Under the pieces are notes generated by a model, which did no database searches, was not told the DNA's origin, and saw only the letters and a list, made by a program, of their open reading frames with translations. A DNA stretch of 44,446 nucleotides from a virus: the IMG/VR virus record IMGVR_UViG_3300035085_000004, positions 1 through 44,446 of that record. The stretch is one strand, 5' to 3'. Shown in pieces: positions 20,386 to 26,902 of the stretch (position 1 is the first letter of the stretch; the number at the start of each line of letters is the position of its first letter). Position numbers and translations under genes: made by a program.

Positions 20386-20816
20386 AGGGTGTCTTTCGCC
20401 TCGGATCTGAGCTTGAGCTGCAAGCCCTGCAGAAGCGCATGGGCACGGGTAGGGCTCATACGATGGAAGGAAGCAAGCCCGCGTGTGCTGGTAAGAGGAA
20501 GTACGGGAACAAGCGGGTACTAAGCGAATGGGGATGGTTCGATAGCGAAGCGGAGCTGACACGATGGAAAGAACTGCTGTTGCTCGAAAAGGCCGGTCAG
20601 ATACAGGACTTGAAGCGCCAGGTGATATTTACCTTGGCCCCCAAGTACAAGTTCGGAAAGAGGTGGAGGCCACCTTTGAGGTTCAAGGCAGATTTCGTAT
20701 ATATCGAGGCGGGAAAGGAAGTGGTGGAGGACAAGAAAGGCGAGCCGACCCGCGCCTACAAAATCAAGCGTCACCTGATGGCGACGGTTCACGGGATAAC
20801 AATTCGGGAAACATGA
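20382..20816 (+). CDS. DUF1064-type PD-(D/E)XK nuclease
   Basis: 144 residues from ATG 20382 (ATGA overlap). After a 35-residue lead: KYGNKRVLSEWGWFDSEAE, LKRQVIFTLAPK, LRFKADFVYIEAGKEVVEDKKG, and AYKIKRHLMATVHG. The D...(E)DKK core after a strand is the PD-(D/E)XK signature of the DUF1064 family, found near replication and recombination genes and thought to cut branched DNA (a Holliday junction role is possible). Start at 20382 rather than 20223, which lies over two earlier genes. Confidence 0.8.
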   Translation: MKGVFRLGSELELQALQKRMGTGRAHTMEGSKPACAGKRKYGNKRVLSEWGWFDSEAELTRWKELLLLEKAGQIQDLKRQVIFTLAPKYKFGKRWRPPLRFKADFVYIEAGKEVVEDKKGEPTRAYKIKRHLMATVHGITIRET

Positions 20817-21157
20817 AAGACGAATTCGGTACCCCTGAACGAGTCGAATGGCACCTTTCAAATTGGCGCGAATGGATGCGACATCCTGAACTCCATCTAG
20901 ATTACCCCTCCAAGGCTCTAGGATTCGCCACAGGCGGACAATTCACCCACATCGAGGATTGGGAGGCTCAGGTGGATGCGTGGGTTGCGAGGACTATGGA
21001 CGCGCTGATAAACGACCTCGCGCCAATCGAGCAAGCGGCCATCTATCATCGCTACCTGTTTTCTGTTTATCGCTTTCCCCGGGAGCCTCATTACATCGTC
21101 CTGGAGCGAGCAAAGCGGCATATCGGTGTGGGGTTGAGACATTGGGGAATCCTGTGA
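20813..21157 (+). CDS. putative late regulator (Q-like / HTH)
   Basis: 114 residues from ATG 20813. VDAWVARTMDALINDLAPIEQAAIYHRYLFSVYRFPREP and YIVLERAKRHIGVGLRHWG have the shape of the phage family with a sigma-region-4-like helix-turn-helix, placed at the end of the early-right operon. It is directly followed by a terminator and then the late genes, the Q-antiterminator position. Function is inferred from place and fold, not proven. Confidence 0.6.
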   Translation: MKDEFGTPERVEWHLSNWREWMRHPELHLDYPSKALGFATGGQFTHIEDWEAQVDAWVARTMDALINDLAPIEQAAIYHRYLFSVYRFPREPHYIVLERAKRHIGVGLRHWGIL

Positions 21158-21243
21158 AGGCTCCACGTGAAACGGTACCCATTCTTTCTAGATGATTTCA
21201 TGTATTGTTCGCCTCGGGGGAACACTCGTCCCCAAAATCTGCG

Positions 21244-21270
21244 CGGCTCGCTCACAAGGCGGGCCGTTTT
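21244..21270 (+). terminator. terminator ahead of the late genes
   Basis: 8-bp stem CGGCTCGC / GCGGGCCG (one G-T pair) with a 7-base loop, then TTTT. Lies after the putative late regulator and 19 bases before the first late gene, the arrangement in which a Q-type protein permits read-through. Confidence 0.78.
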
Positions 21271-21288
21271 CATTTATGCGAGGTCACT

Positions 21289-21471
21289 ATGGCATACGGT
21301 CAGACCAAGACAGTCAAGGGCAAGGCGGATATGCCGCATCCTCAGCCCTACAAGATCACTGTAGCGGACAAGACCGACACCGGATCGGTCATGGACACCG
21401 CAAGACCTGTGAATCCATTGAGTCCCTACAATCCCATTGCCCAACCAGCTTGGAGCGGAGATAAGCGATGA
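21289..21471 (+). CDS. small late hypothetical protein
   Basis: 60 residues from ATG 21289 with GAGGTC just upstream. Polar, Pro/Lys-rich and probably unstructured (KGKADMPHPQPYKITVADKTD). First gene after the terminator, coupled to the next (ATGA). Unknown. Confidence 0.65.
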   Translation: MAYGQTKTVKGKADMPHPQPYKITVADKTDTGSVMDTARPVNPLSPYNPIAQPAWSGDKR

Positions 21472-21677
21472 CAGCGTCCAAAGGCGGTTCCGAAAAGCAC
21501 TACTATGACAAGCTCAAATCCCAGGGTAAAGGACGTATTGTCCCTGCCACCTTCGCCCGCAACAGCCTGAGCATGGGCGGAGTCAATACCGACCTCGGAG
21601 GCTCAGCCAAGTCCGGGGTTAAGCAGCAGCTTGGTAGAGGCAAGGCCAATGCAAACACCATGAAGGGCAAGAAGTAA
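21468..21677 (+). CDS. small late basic protein
   Basis: 69 residues from ATG 21468. Lys/Gly/Asn-rich, low complexity (KLKSQGKGRIVPATFARN; KQQLGRGKANANTMKGKK). Precedes the small terminase by 2 bases. Possibly DNA-associated; unknown. Confidence 0.65.
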   Translation: MTASKGGSEKHYYDKLKSQGKGRIVPATFARNSLSMGGVNTDLGGSAKSGVKQQLGRGKANANTMKGKK

Positions 21678-21679
21678 GC

Positions 21680-22129
21680 GTGAGCCAGCCAAATCAATTC
21701 ACCCGCGCCGAGGAGCAAGGGCTTCCCAAGCCTACCGGCGCCAATCAGTTCACCACCGGCAAGCGCACCAAGCATGATGAGTCCACAAGAGACAAAATGC
21801 GCGCCGAGAAACTTGCCGCACGTCTCTACGCCTACGCCGCCTCAGAGACCGATGATGACGGCAAAGAAGTAGTCATGGACCAATCACAGATTGCTGCCGC
21901 CAAGATTCTGATCGACAAGGGTAAGCCTTCACTTCAGGCTGTCGAGCAGACCCAGGTCAGCGAATACGAGTCAATGTCCGAAGAAGAGATAGTGGAGCAG
22001 GTTCGCTCCCTCATTACTCTGCATCCCGGCCTGATCGAGCGCCTGGGCATCAAGCCGCAGCTCGTATCCCCCTCAGACACCGATCCCGCAGCGCACAATA
22101 CACACGATATCTGCACAAAGGCAGCGTAA
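21680..22129 (+). CDS. terS: terminase small subunit
   Basis: 149 residues from GTG 21680. After a flexible lead, TRDKMRAEKLAARLYAYAASE, DQSQIAAAKILIDKGKPSLQAVEQTQ and SEEEIVEQVRSLI match small-terminase proteins of temperate podophages: helical DNA-binding and oligomerisation, which recognise the packaging site. It opens the packaging module, but the large subunit is displaced 7.3 kb downstream by the sugar cassette. Confidence 0.8.
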   Translation: MSQPNQFTRAEEQGLPKPTGANQFTTGKRTKHDESTRDKMRAEKLAARLYAYAASETDDDGKEVVMDQSQIAAAKILIDKGKPSLQAVEQTQVSEYESMSEEEIVEQVRSLITLHPGLIERLGIKPQLVSPSDTDPAAHNTHDICTKAA

Positions 22130-22243
22130 GTCATTGTATTTAGGGCATACGCTGCTGATAGTGAATCAGTTGCGGAGGGTATGGGAGGGGCAGGACGGCT
22201 CCGGGGCTGGGGCCTCCCCCCAACGTGGTGGTGAGATTTACCT
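22130..22243 (+). promoter_or_regulatory. intergenic region with weak promoter and G-rich patch
   Basis: TTGTAT (22134-22139), 17-base spacer, GATAGT (22157-22162): a weak sigma-70-like promoter. 22175-22214 is G-rich (GGGTATGGGAGGGG, GGGGCTGGGG) and CCTCCCCCC follows, allowing a GGGAGG/CCTCCC hairpin. It lies directly after terS, where a packaging site is often found. Confidence 0.35.
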
Positions 22244-22495
22244 ATGTCCCTCCCCCCATTTTTCGGAGGCTTTTTGGCTGATTTGAGGAAGTGTCCAGCG
22301 GGGCACGACTACTGGTTCCCTGGTGAGAGGTGGAAGCACAAGGACTGCGTCGTTACGGCGCCTGTCGTTACGCAAGATGTCGTTACGGAAGTGAACAAGG
22401 CCGCGAGCCGGCAAGTGTTGTGGCAGCGCGCTAATCGGGAACGCTATAACCAGAAGATGCGGGAGTATAGAAGGCGTGCCCGATTACCTTCGTGA
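22244..22495 (+). CDS. small Cys/His protein
   Basis: 83 residues from ATG 22244. CPAGHDYWFPGERWKHKDC puts Cys-x3-His and His-x2-Cys 10 residues apart (a zinc site), followed by a linker with VVTQDVVTEV and a basic helix (RERYNQKMREYRRRAR) as in tails of phage HNH-like proteins. The nuclease core is absent. Overlaps the next gene by 20 bases. Confidence 0.65.
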   Translation: MSLPPFFGGFLADLRKCPAGHDYWFPGERWKHKDCVVTAPVVTQDVVTEVNKAASRQVLWQRANRERYNQKMREYRRRARLPS

Positions 22496-23567
22496 CTTCC
22501 GCGAGGTCGTAAGCAGGGGGTCGGGGAGTCAGTTAAAGCGCGAACGGCTTCTGAAGAAGATAGCCAAATTCGAGCGGACATGCCGTGAGGTTGGGGCGAA
22601 CGTCAACGACTATCCCCAAGCCAAGCTGATCGAGTGCCTGGTAGAAGACGGTCACGGAGACTTCCGCGACCTGATGTTCCAATTCTGCGTGGCCCGGCTG
22701 GTTCGTGATGACTTTTCCGACTGGTCGGGCTGGGAATACCGGAACGAATGGGCGATGGGGTCCTACTCACCGGAGATTCCAAACAGACGCTGGAGACTTG
22801 AGCCGATCGAGTCCATAGCGATCCTTGGAGAACAAGGGATTGGGGACGAGATCATGTTCGGGAGTTGTATTCCCGACGTGATGGTCCGGGTTCCAAAAGT
22901 CGTTTATGAATGTGATCCCCGATTGGTCGAGCCGTTCAAAAGGTCATTGAGAATTGACTGTAAGGCTCGCGAGGACATTACCAACCGCGGGGACCCGGTA
23001 ATCCGTTACCTGACCCGCAAACGCCCTGAAGACGCTTTTATCCCTGTTGGAGACCTGCCCCGGCTGTTCCGAAAGTCTCGTCACCATTTTCCGGGGAAGC
23101 CATTTTTGCGGCCGTTGCCTGAGATGGTGGATAAGTGGAAAGGTCTTAGGGGGCGGACGGGAATTGCCTGGCGAGGTAGAACGGGCCAATTACCAGCCGC
23201 GGAGCTGGGGGTCGCAGATCCCGTTTGTCTTCAGTATGACGCGTGGCCCTACGAAACCGAGGGCCTGACGGTTCCAGGCTGCGATTTGCGGGAGGACGTA
23301 GAGGACATCCTCGGGATTCTGGCGAATCTTGAGCGTGTGATAACGGTTCCGCAGACCATCGTCCACTTTGCCGGCGCCGTTGGCTGTCCGGTCGAAGTGA
23401 TTTTGCCCCCGGTAGGGTCTTCTAGAATCGAGGACCAATTCCGCTGGCGCTATATCGACCCGATGCCGTGGTATCGAGATGTCAGCGTCAAAGGAAGTCC
23501 TCCGGCTCACAAAGAATATTGGAACGGAGAAGTCCTCTACCGCAGTGATAGCAAGGCCGCCGATTAA
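22476..23567 (+). CDS. GT9/GT41-like glycosyltransferase
   Basis: 363 residues from GTG 22476. The first ~105 residues are helical. Then IAILGEQGIGDEIMFGSCIPDV, the nucleotide-binding signature of heptosyltransferase-like (GT9) and TPR-linked GT41-like enzymes (GEQGIGDExMF), a second Rossmann half from about residue 230 (GIAWRGRT), and DILGILANLERVITVPQTIVHFAGAVGCPVEVILPP, the donor-binding ExTxxxHxAGAxGxPV motif. Likely transfers a sugar from a nucleotide donor. No TM segment. First glycosylation gene of the inserted cassette. Confidence 0.82.
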   Translation: MPDYLRDFREVVSRGSGSQLKRERLLKKIAKFERTCREVGANVNDYPQAKLIECLVEDGHGDFRDLMFQFCVARLVRDDFSDWSGWEYRNEWAMGSYSPEIPNRRWRLEPIESIAILGEQGIGDEIMFGSCIPDVMVRVPKVVYECDPRLVEPFKRSLRIDCKAREDITNRGDPVIRYLTRKRPEDAFIPVGDLPRLFRKSRHHFPGKPFLRPLPEMVDKWKGLRGRTGIAWRGRTGQLPAAELGVADPVCLQYDAWPYETEGLTVPGCDLREDVEDILGILANLERVITVPQTIVHFAGAVGCPVEVILPPVGSSRIEDQFRWRYIDPMPWYRDVSVKGSPPAHKEYWNGEVLYRSDSKAAD

Positions 23568-23588
23568 GGCGAGCATCTAGGAGTTCTT

Positions 23589-23930
23589 ATGAGTATAGAA
23601 AGATACGACGTTCGCAGGGGGCGCATTCGGCCGTCCAAAAAGGGCAAGTGGGTAAAATTCGAAGAATATGCTTCATTGTATTTTGAGTTAGATGACGAGC
23701 GCGATTTAAGAGAAGATGATCGCGCTCGTCATCTAGACGAAATAGAAGCCTTGCGCAGAGGAATATCGCAAATAAATGCGGTTATGGAAACAACGTTCTA
23801 TAACAAATCTTTTGAAGATGCCGCCATATGGTTTGAACAGAAGGCGTCAGAGACAGCTTCGTCAGAAAAAGAATCCTACTTAAGGGTTGCAGAACAGCTT
23901 AGGAATATGAAAAAGGCAAATGACATCTAG
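23589..23930 (+). CDS. orphan acidic protein in the sugar cassette
   Basis: 113 residues from ATG 23589 with AGGAGTT 6 bases upstream. Basic N-terminus (RRGRIRPSKKGKWVKF), then a long charged helix (ELDDERDLREDDRARHLDEIEALRRG), and a C-terminal helical part. Base composition is visibly more A+T-rich than the flanking glycosyltransferase genes, suggesting separate acquisition. No family recognised; not obviously related to sugars. Confidence 0.65.
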   Translation: MSIERYDVRRGRIRPSKKGKWVKFEEYASLYFELDDERDLREDDRARHLDEIEALRRGISQINAVMETTFYNKSFEDAAIWFEQKASETASSEKESYLRVAEQLRNMKKANDI

Positions 23931-24090
23931 TAAACGCCAGAGCGATGCTCTCATAACGTGGGCTGGGATAAAAACGAAATTGCAAGACCCATTCGCAAAA
24001 CTTAGTTACGATCTTAGAAAAAATAAAATAGACGAAATAGTTATGCAGCTAAGTGAAAAGCGTCTTCGTCGTTATCTCTCAAAATCTTGA
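23920..24090 (+). CDS. orphan 56-residue protein in the sugar cassette
   Basis: From ATG 23920, overlapping the preceding stop, to TGA 24090, overlapping the next start. Basic helical: SDALITWAGIKTKLQDPFAKL then YDLRKNKIDEIVMQLSEKRLRRYLSKS. A+T-rich like its neighbour, so the two probably arrived as a pair. Too short for usual cut-offs. No family recognised; a small toxin/antitoxin or anti-host role is possible but unproven. Confidence 0.55.
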   Translation: MTSSKRQSDALITWAGIKTKLQDPFAKLSYDLRKNKIDEIVMQLSEKRLRRYLSKS

Positions 24091-24779
24091 ACGTCTGCAT
24101 AGTAGGGCACGGGCCGAGTCTTAAGACTGCTGGGTTAGGTAAGAAAATCGACGCCTGCGACAAGGTGGTCCGTTTAAAGAACTGCTCCTACCTCCTCGCC
24201 GAGCCGCAAAATTACGGCAAGAAGACCGATGTGATGTGCAGCTCGACCGAAGTCTTACACCATTTGCACAAGGTGAAGGCTTCCGAATACTGGGGATATC
24301 CCAAGTATGGGACCTATAACCAAGCCTCTGTTTCATGGCTTGAACGAAAAGTTGGACAGGTTTATATCCCCCTGGACCTGACGAACCTATGGAACTGCTT
24401 TTTCCTGGAGCTTGGAGGTCGTCACCCCAACGTTTCTACCGGCATGGGCGCGATCGTCATAGCCTTGGACAGATTCAAGCCAGAGGTTCTTTACCTGGCA
24501 GGTTTTGACACGCTGTTAAATCCAGCGATTAAGTATTCATCGACCGTAGAGACTCCGTGGAACAAGGACGGAAATTATCCCGACCACGATTGGGAGGTCG
24601 AAAACCAAATGCTGCCGTTCCTTGCGGCGCATTTCAATGCGGAGATCCGGGACCTTGCTGGCAGTCACGACATTTTCCCAAGCGGGTTACGAACTGTATG
24701 GAAAGAGATGCCTCGAAACTCTGAAGACGTGCTTTCCTGGGAGGATAGTCGCGTTCTACGAACAGAAACCCGACATTGA
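24087..24779 (+). CDS. GT29 (sialyltransferase-like) glycosyltransferase
   Basis: 230 residues from TTG 24087, overlapping the previous stop. Residues 2-31 (NVCIVGHGPSLKTAGLGKKI then DKVVRL) match sialylmotif L, and HPNVSTGMGAIVIALDRF with VLYLAGFDT (about residues 112-142) matches sialylmotif S of family GT29. No membrane anchor. It would use a nucleotide-activated acid or deoxy sugar; the donor cannot be inferred because no CMP-sialate synthase is present. The last ~40 codons overlap the next gene out of frame, an unusual length that may reflect a frameshift or deletion. Confidence 0.78.
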   Translation: MNVCIVGHGPSLKTAGLGKKIDACDKVVRLKNCSYLLAEPQNYGKKTDVMCSSTEVLHHLHKVKASEYWGYPKYGTYNQASVSWLERKVGQVYIPLDLTNLWNCFFLELGGRHPNVSTGMGAIVIALDRFKPEVLYLAGFDTLLNPAIKYSSTVETPWNKDGNYPDHDWEVENQMLPFLAAHFNAEIRDLAGSHDIFPSGLRTVWKEMPRNSEDVLSWEDSRVLRTETRH

Positions 24780-25362
24780 AGGCATAGACCTTCGAGACTT
24801 CAGCGAGATTCCCGGAGTCTGTGAATACCTGGAAAGGCTAAAACGCCAACCCGGGGCGGATGGTACTGGACCTGACGGTTACGACTACCGTTACGACGCC
24901 AATAAGTTCTGCCGCAAGGTCTTCGCCCAGGATGCGGTTTTCGATGAAGACCAATACGTCTTCTGGATCGACGCCGATTGCATCGCTCTACAGCCGATGC
25001 CGGAGAAGTTCATGGAAGCCTTGCTCTCCGATGTGCCATTTTGTTACTTGGGTCGCAAGGCGACCTACACGGAAACAGGATTTCTCGGCTTCAATACGAA
25101 GCATGAGAAGTTTGCGGAGTTCAGGTCTAAATATCTTTCCTACTTCACCAGCGGGAAGATATTCAGTCAATTGAAAGGATGGCACGACTGCATCGCTTTC
25201 GACTATGCGAGACAGGGAATTCCTGGTAGGAACTTAACTCCCGATGGTTCAGGCGTAGGAAACGTCATAGTCGGGTCTAAGGTCGGGAGGTATTTAACGC
25301 ATTTGAAGGGCGCCAGAAAGTTCAGCGACAAGCACCGATGCGCGCCCTCATTACCGGCGTAA
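24655..25362 (+). CDS. DxD-type glycosyltransferase
   Basis: About 235 residues; TTG 24655 or ATG 24637 are candidate starts (a TTG at 24622 is further). It begins AVTTFSQAGYELYGKRCLETLKTCFP and has YVFWIDADCIAL, a DxD donor/metal site, with GFLGFNTKHEKFAEF following: a GT-A fold enzyme. Overlaps the GT29-like gene by ~125 bases and the dehydratase by 25. Acceptor unknown. Confidence 0.75.
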   Translation: MLAVTTFSQAGYELYGKRCLETLKTCFPGRIVAFYEQKPDIEGIDLRDFSEIPGVCEYLERLKRQPGADGTGPDGYDYRYDANKFCRKVFAQDAVFDEDQYVFWIDADCIALQPMPEKFMEALLSDVPFCYLGRKATYTETGFLGFNTKHEKFAEFRSKYLSYFTSGKIFSQLKGWHDCIAFDYARQGIPGRNLTPDGSGVGNVIVGSKVGRYLTHLKGARKFSDKHRCAPSLPA

Positions 25363-26258
25363 CCGGACAGGACGGTTTTTATCTATCCAAGCTGCTCCTA
25401 GAAAAAGGCTATCTGGTTTTTGGCTTGGTAAGGCGTTCAGCGCAAGGCGAAGAAATACCTGAAGGCATTGAGGTTCTAAGCGGGGATGTAACCGATCCTC
25501 TGAACCTCGACAGAATTTACGCCGATGCAAGACCGGATGAGACCTACAACCTGGCGGCGATGTCGCATGTTGGAGAGTCTTTCAAGGTCCCTGCTGCGAC
25601 GATTCAAACAAATACGCTCGGGTGCCTGTATTTGCTTGAATGCGTCAGGAAGTATGGGGGCAAGTTCTATCAAGCCTCGAGCTCCGAGATGTTCGGGGAC
25701 TCTCCAGCTCCGCAGAATGAGAAAACGCCGTTCAGACCGAGAAGCCCTTATGCCATAAGCAAGGCCGCGGCTTACTGGTTGACGGTGAATTACCGGGAGG
25801 CGTATGGACTCCATGCATCCAACGGAATCCTTTTTAACCACGAATCTCCGAGACGTGGAGAGGATTTTGTCACGCGCAAAGTCTGTATCGCTGTGGCTCG
25901 AATCGCTCGCGGACTTCAAGAGAAATTACTACTTGGAAACCTCGACGCCGTTAGAGATTGGGGCCACGCCGAAGATTTCACCTTCGGAATGTGGCAGATC
26001 ATGCAGCGAGATCCCGGGGATTTCGTCCTCGCCACCGGGAAATCCAGGTCAGTTAGGGAGCTTCTGGATGTTGCCTTTCGCGTGGTGGGCATTCGCGATT
26101 GGTCTGGATATGTAGAGGTCTCCTCGAAACTTTATCGGCCGACAGAAGTAGAAAATCTCTGCGGCGATGCGAGGACGTCGTCTTTTTGGGAAACAACGCT
26201 CAGCTTCGAGGACATGATTAGCGAGATGGTTCTGTGCGAGTTGGCCCGCTTATCCTAG
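25338..26258 (+). CDS. gmd: GDP-mannose 4,6-dehydratase
   Basis: 306 residues from ATG 25338, somewhat shorter than the usual 340-370. GVTGQDGFYLS (residues 7-17) is the NADP-binding glycine loop. SSSEMFG (114-120) supplies the catalytic Ser/Thr-Glu, YAISK (138-142) the Tyr-x3-Lys, and NHESPRRGxxFVTRK (167-181) is the signature that separates Gmd from other short-chain dehydratases. It converts GDP-mannose to GDP-4-keto-6-deoxymannose, precursor of GDP-fucose, rhamnose, perosamine and colitose. All catalytic residues are intact. GDP-mannose would come from the host. Confidence 0.9.
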   Translation: MRALITGVTGQDGFYLSKLLLEKGYLVFGLVRRSAQGEEIPEGIEVLSGDVTDPLNLDRIYADARPDETYNLAAMSHVGESFKVPAATIQTNTLGCLYLLECVRKYGGKFYQASSSEMFGDSPAPQNEKTPFRPRSPYAISKAAAYWLTVNYREAYGLHASNGILFNHESPRRGEDFVTRKVCIAVARIARGLQEKLLLGNLDAVRDWGHAEDFTFGMWQIMQRDPGDFVLATGKSRSVRELLDVAFRVVGIRDWSGYVEVSSKLYRPTEVENLCGDARTSSFWETTLSFEDMISEMVLCELARLS

Positions 26259-26902
26259 TCTCTGGCGGGTTCGATCCCCTGCATATCGGGCATTTGAGGT
26301 ATTTGCAGGAATCAGCTATGTATGGAAGCGTGATCGTTGCTCTTAATTCGGACGCCTGGCTGAGAAGAAAAAAGGGATTCGTATTCCAGAGGTACGAGGA
26401 GCGCTGCGAAATCCTCAAAGGCTTGTCCTGCGTCTCGGATATTTATGCGGTTGACGACTCCGACGGGACGGTCAAGGAAGCGATTAGCACACTCAAGCCT
26501 TTCGCCTTTGCGAAGGGTGGCGATAGGACGGACATGAACACCCCGGAACTTTCTCTTTGCAAAGAACTCGGGGTTAATCTGCTATGGAACATGGGGGGCG
26601 CAAAGTCTCAAAGCAGTTCCGCGCTGATAGAGAAGCTTTGGGGATATTACGAAGTATTGGCAGAAGGTCCCGGGTACAAGGTAAAGAGGCTGATGCTGAT
26701 GCCTGGGAAAGCTACATCCCTGCAAAGTCACGGTAGGAGATGCGAGCACTGGATATTCCCGGCGTCGAATAAATACCGTTTCGTCGCACAAGGCGAGAAA
26801 CACCAGTTATCGGCCGGCGATGAAGAATTGACCGTGATCGAGGTACAGACCGGGGAATGCGACGAAGAAGACATAACCCGGTATGAAGCTCTCGCACAGT
26901 AG
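26234..26902 (+). CDS. HIGH-motif nucleotidyltransferase fused to a cupin domain
   Basis: 222 residues from GTG 26234, overlapping gmd by 25 bases. Residues 7-26 (ILVSGGFDPLHIGHLRYLQ) carry the HIGH motif (17-20) of the cytidylyltransferase-like superfamily (HldE-C/RfaE2, TagD); KGGDRT and SSSALIEKLW complete the nucleotide site. From about residue 147, VKRLMLMPGKATSLQSHGRRCEHWIF matches the C-terminal cupin of ManC-type mannose-1-P guanylyltransferase / phosphomannose isomerase. The fusion suggests activation of a sugar phosphate with sensing or isomerisation. The NTP used is unclear. Confidence 0.75.
   Translation: MRVGPLILVSGGFDPLHIGHLRYLQESAMYGSVIVALNSDAWLRRKKGFVFQRYEERCEILKGLSCVSDIYAVDDSDGTVKEAISTLKPFAFAKGGDRTDMNTPELSLCKELGVNLLWNMGGAKSQSSSALIEKLWGYYEVLAEGPGYKVKRLMLMPGKATSLQSHGRRCEHWIFPASNKYRFVAQGEKHQLSAGDEELTVIEVQTGECDEEDITRYEALAQ

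Noticed and set aside
24087-24779. Calling the GT29-like enzyme a sialyltransferase
   Set aside because: No CMP-sialic acid synthesis gene is present and donor specificity cannot be read from these motifs; only the family is supported.
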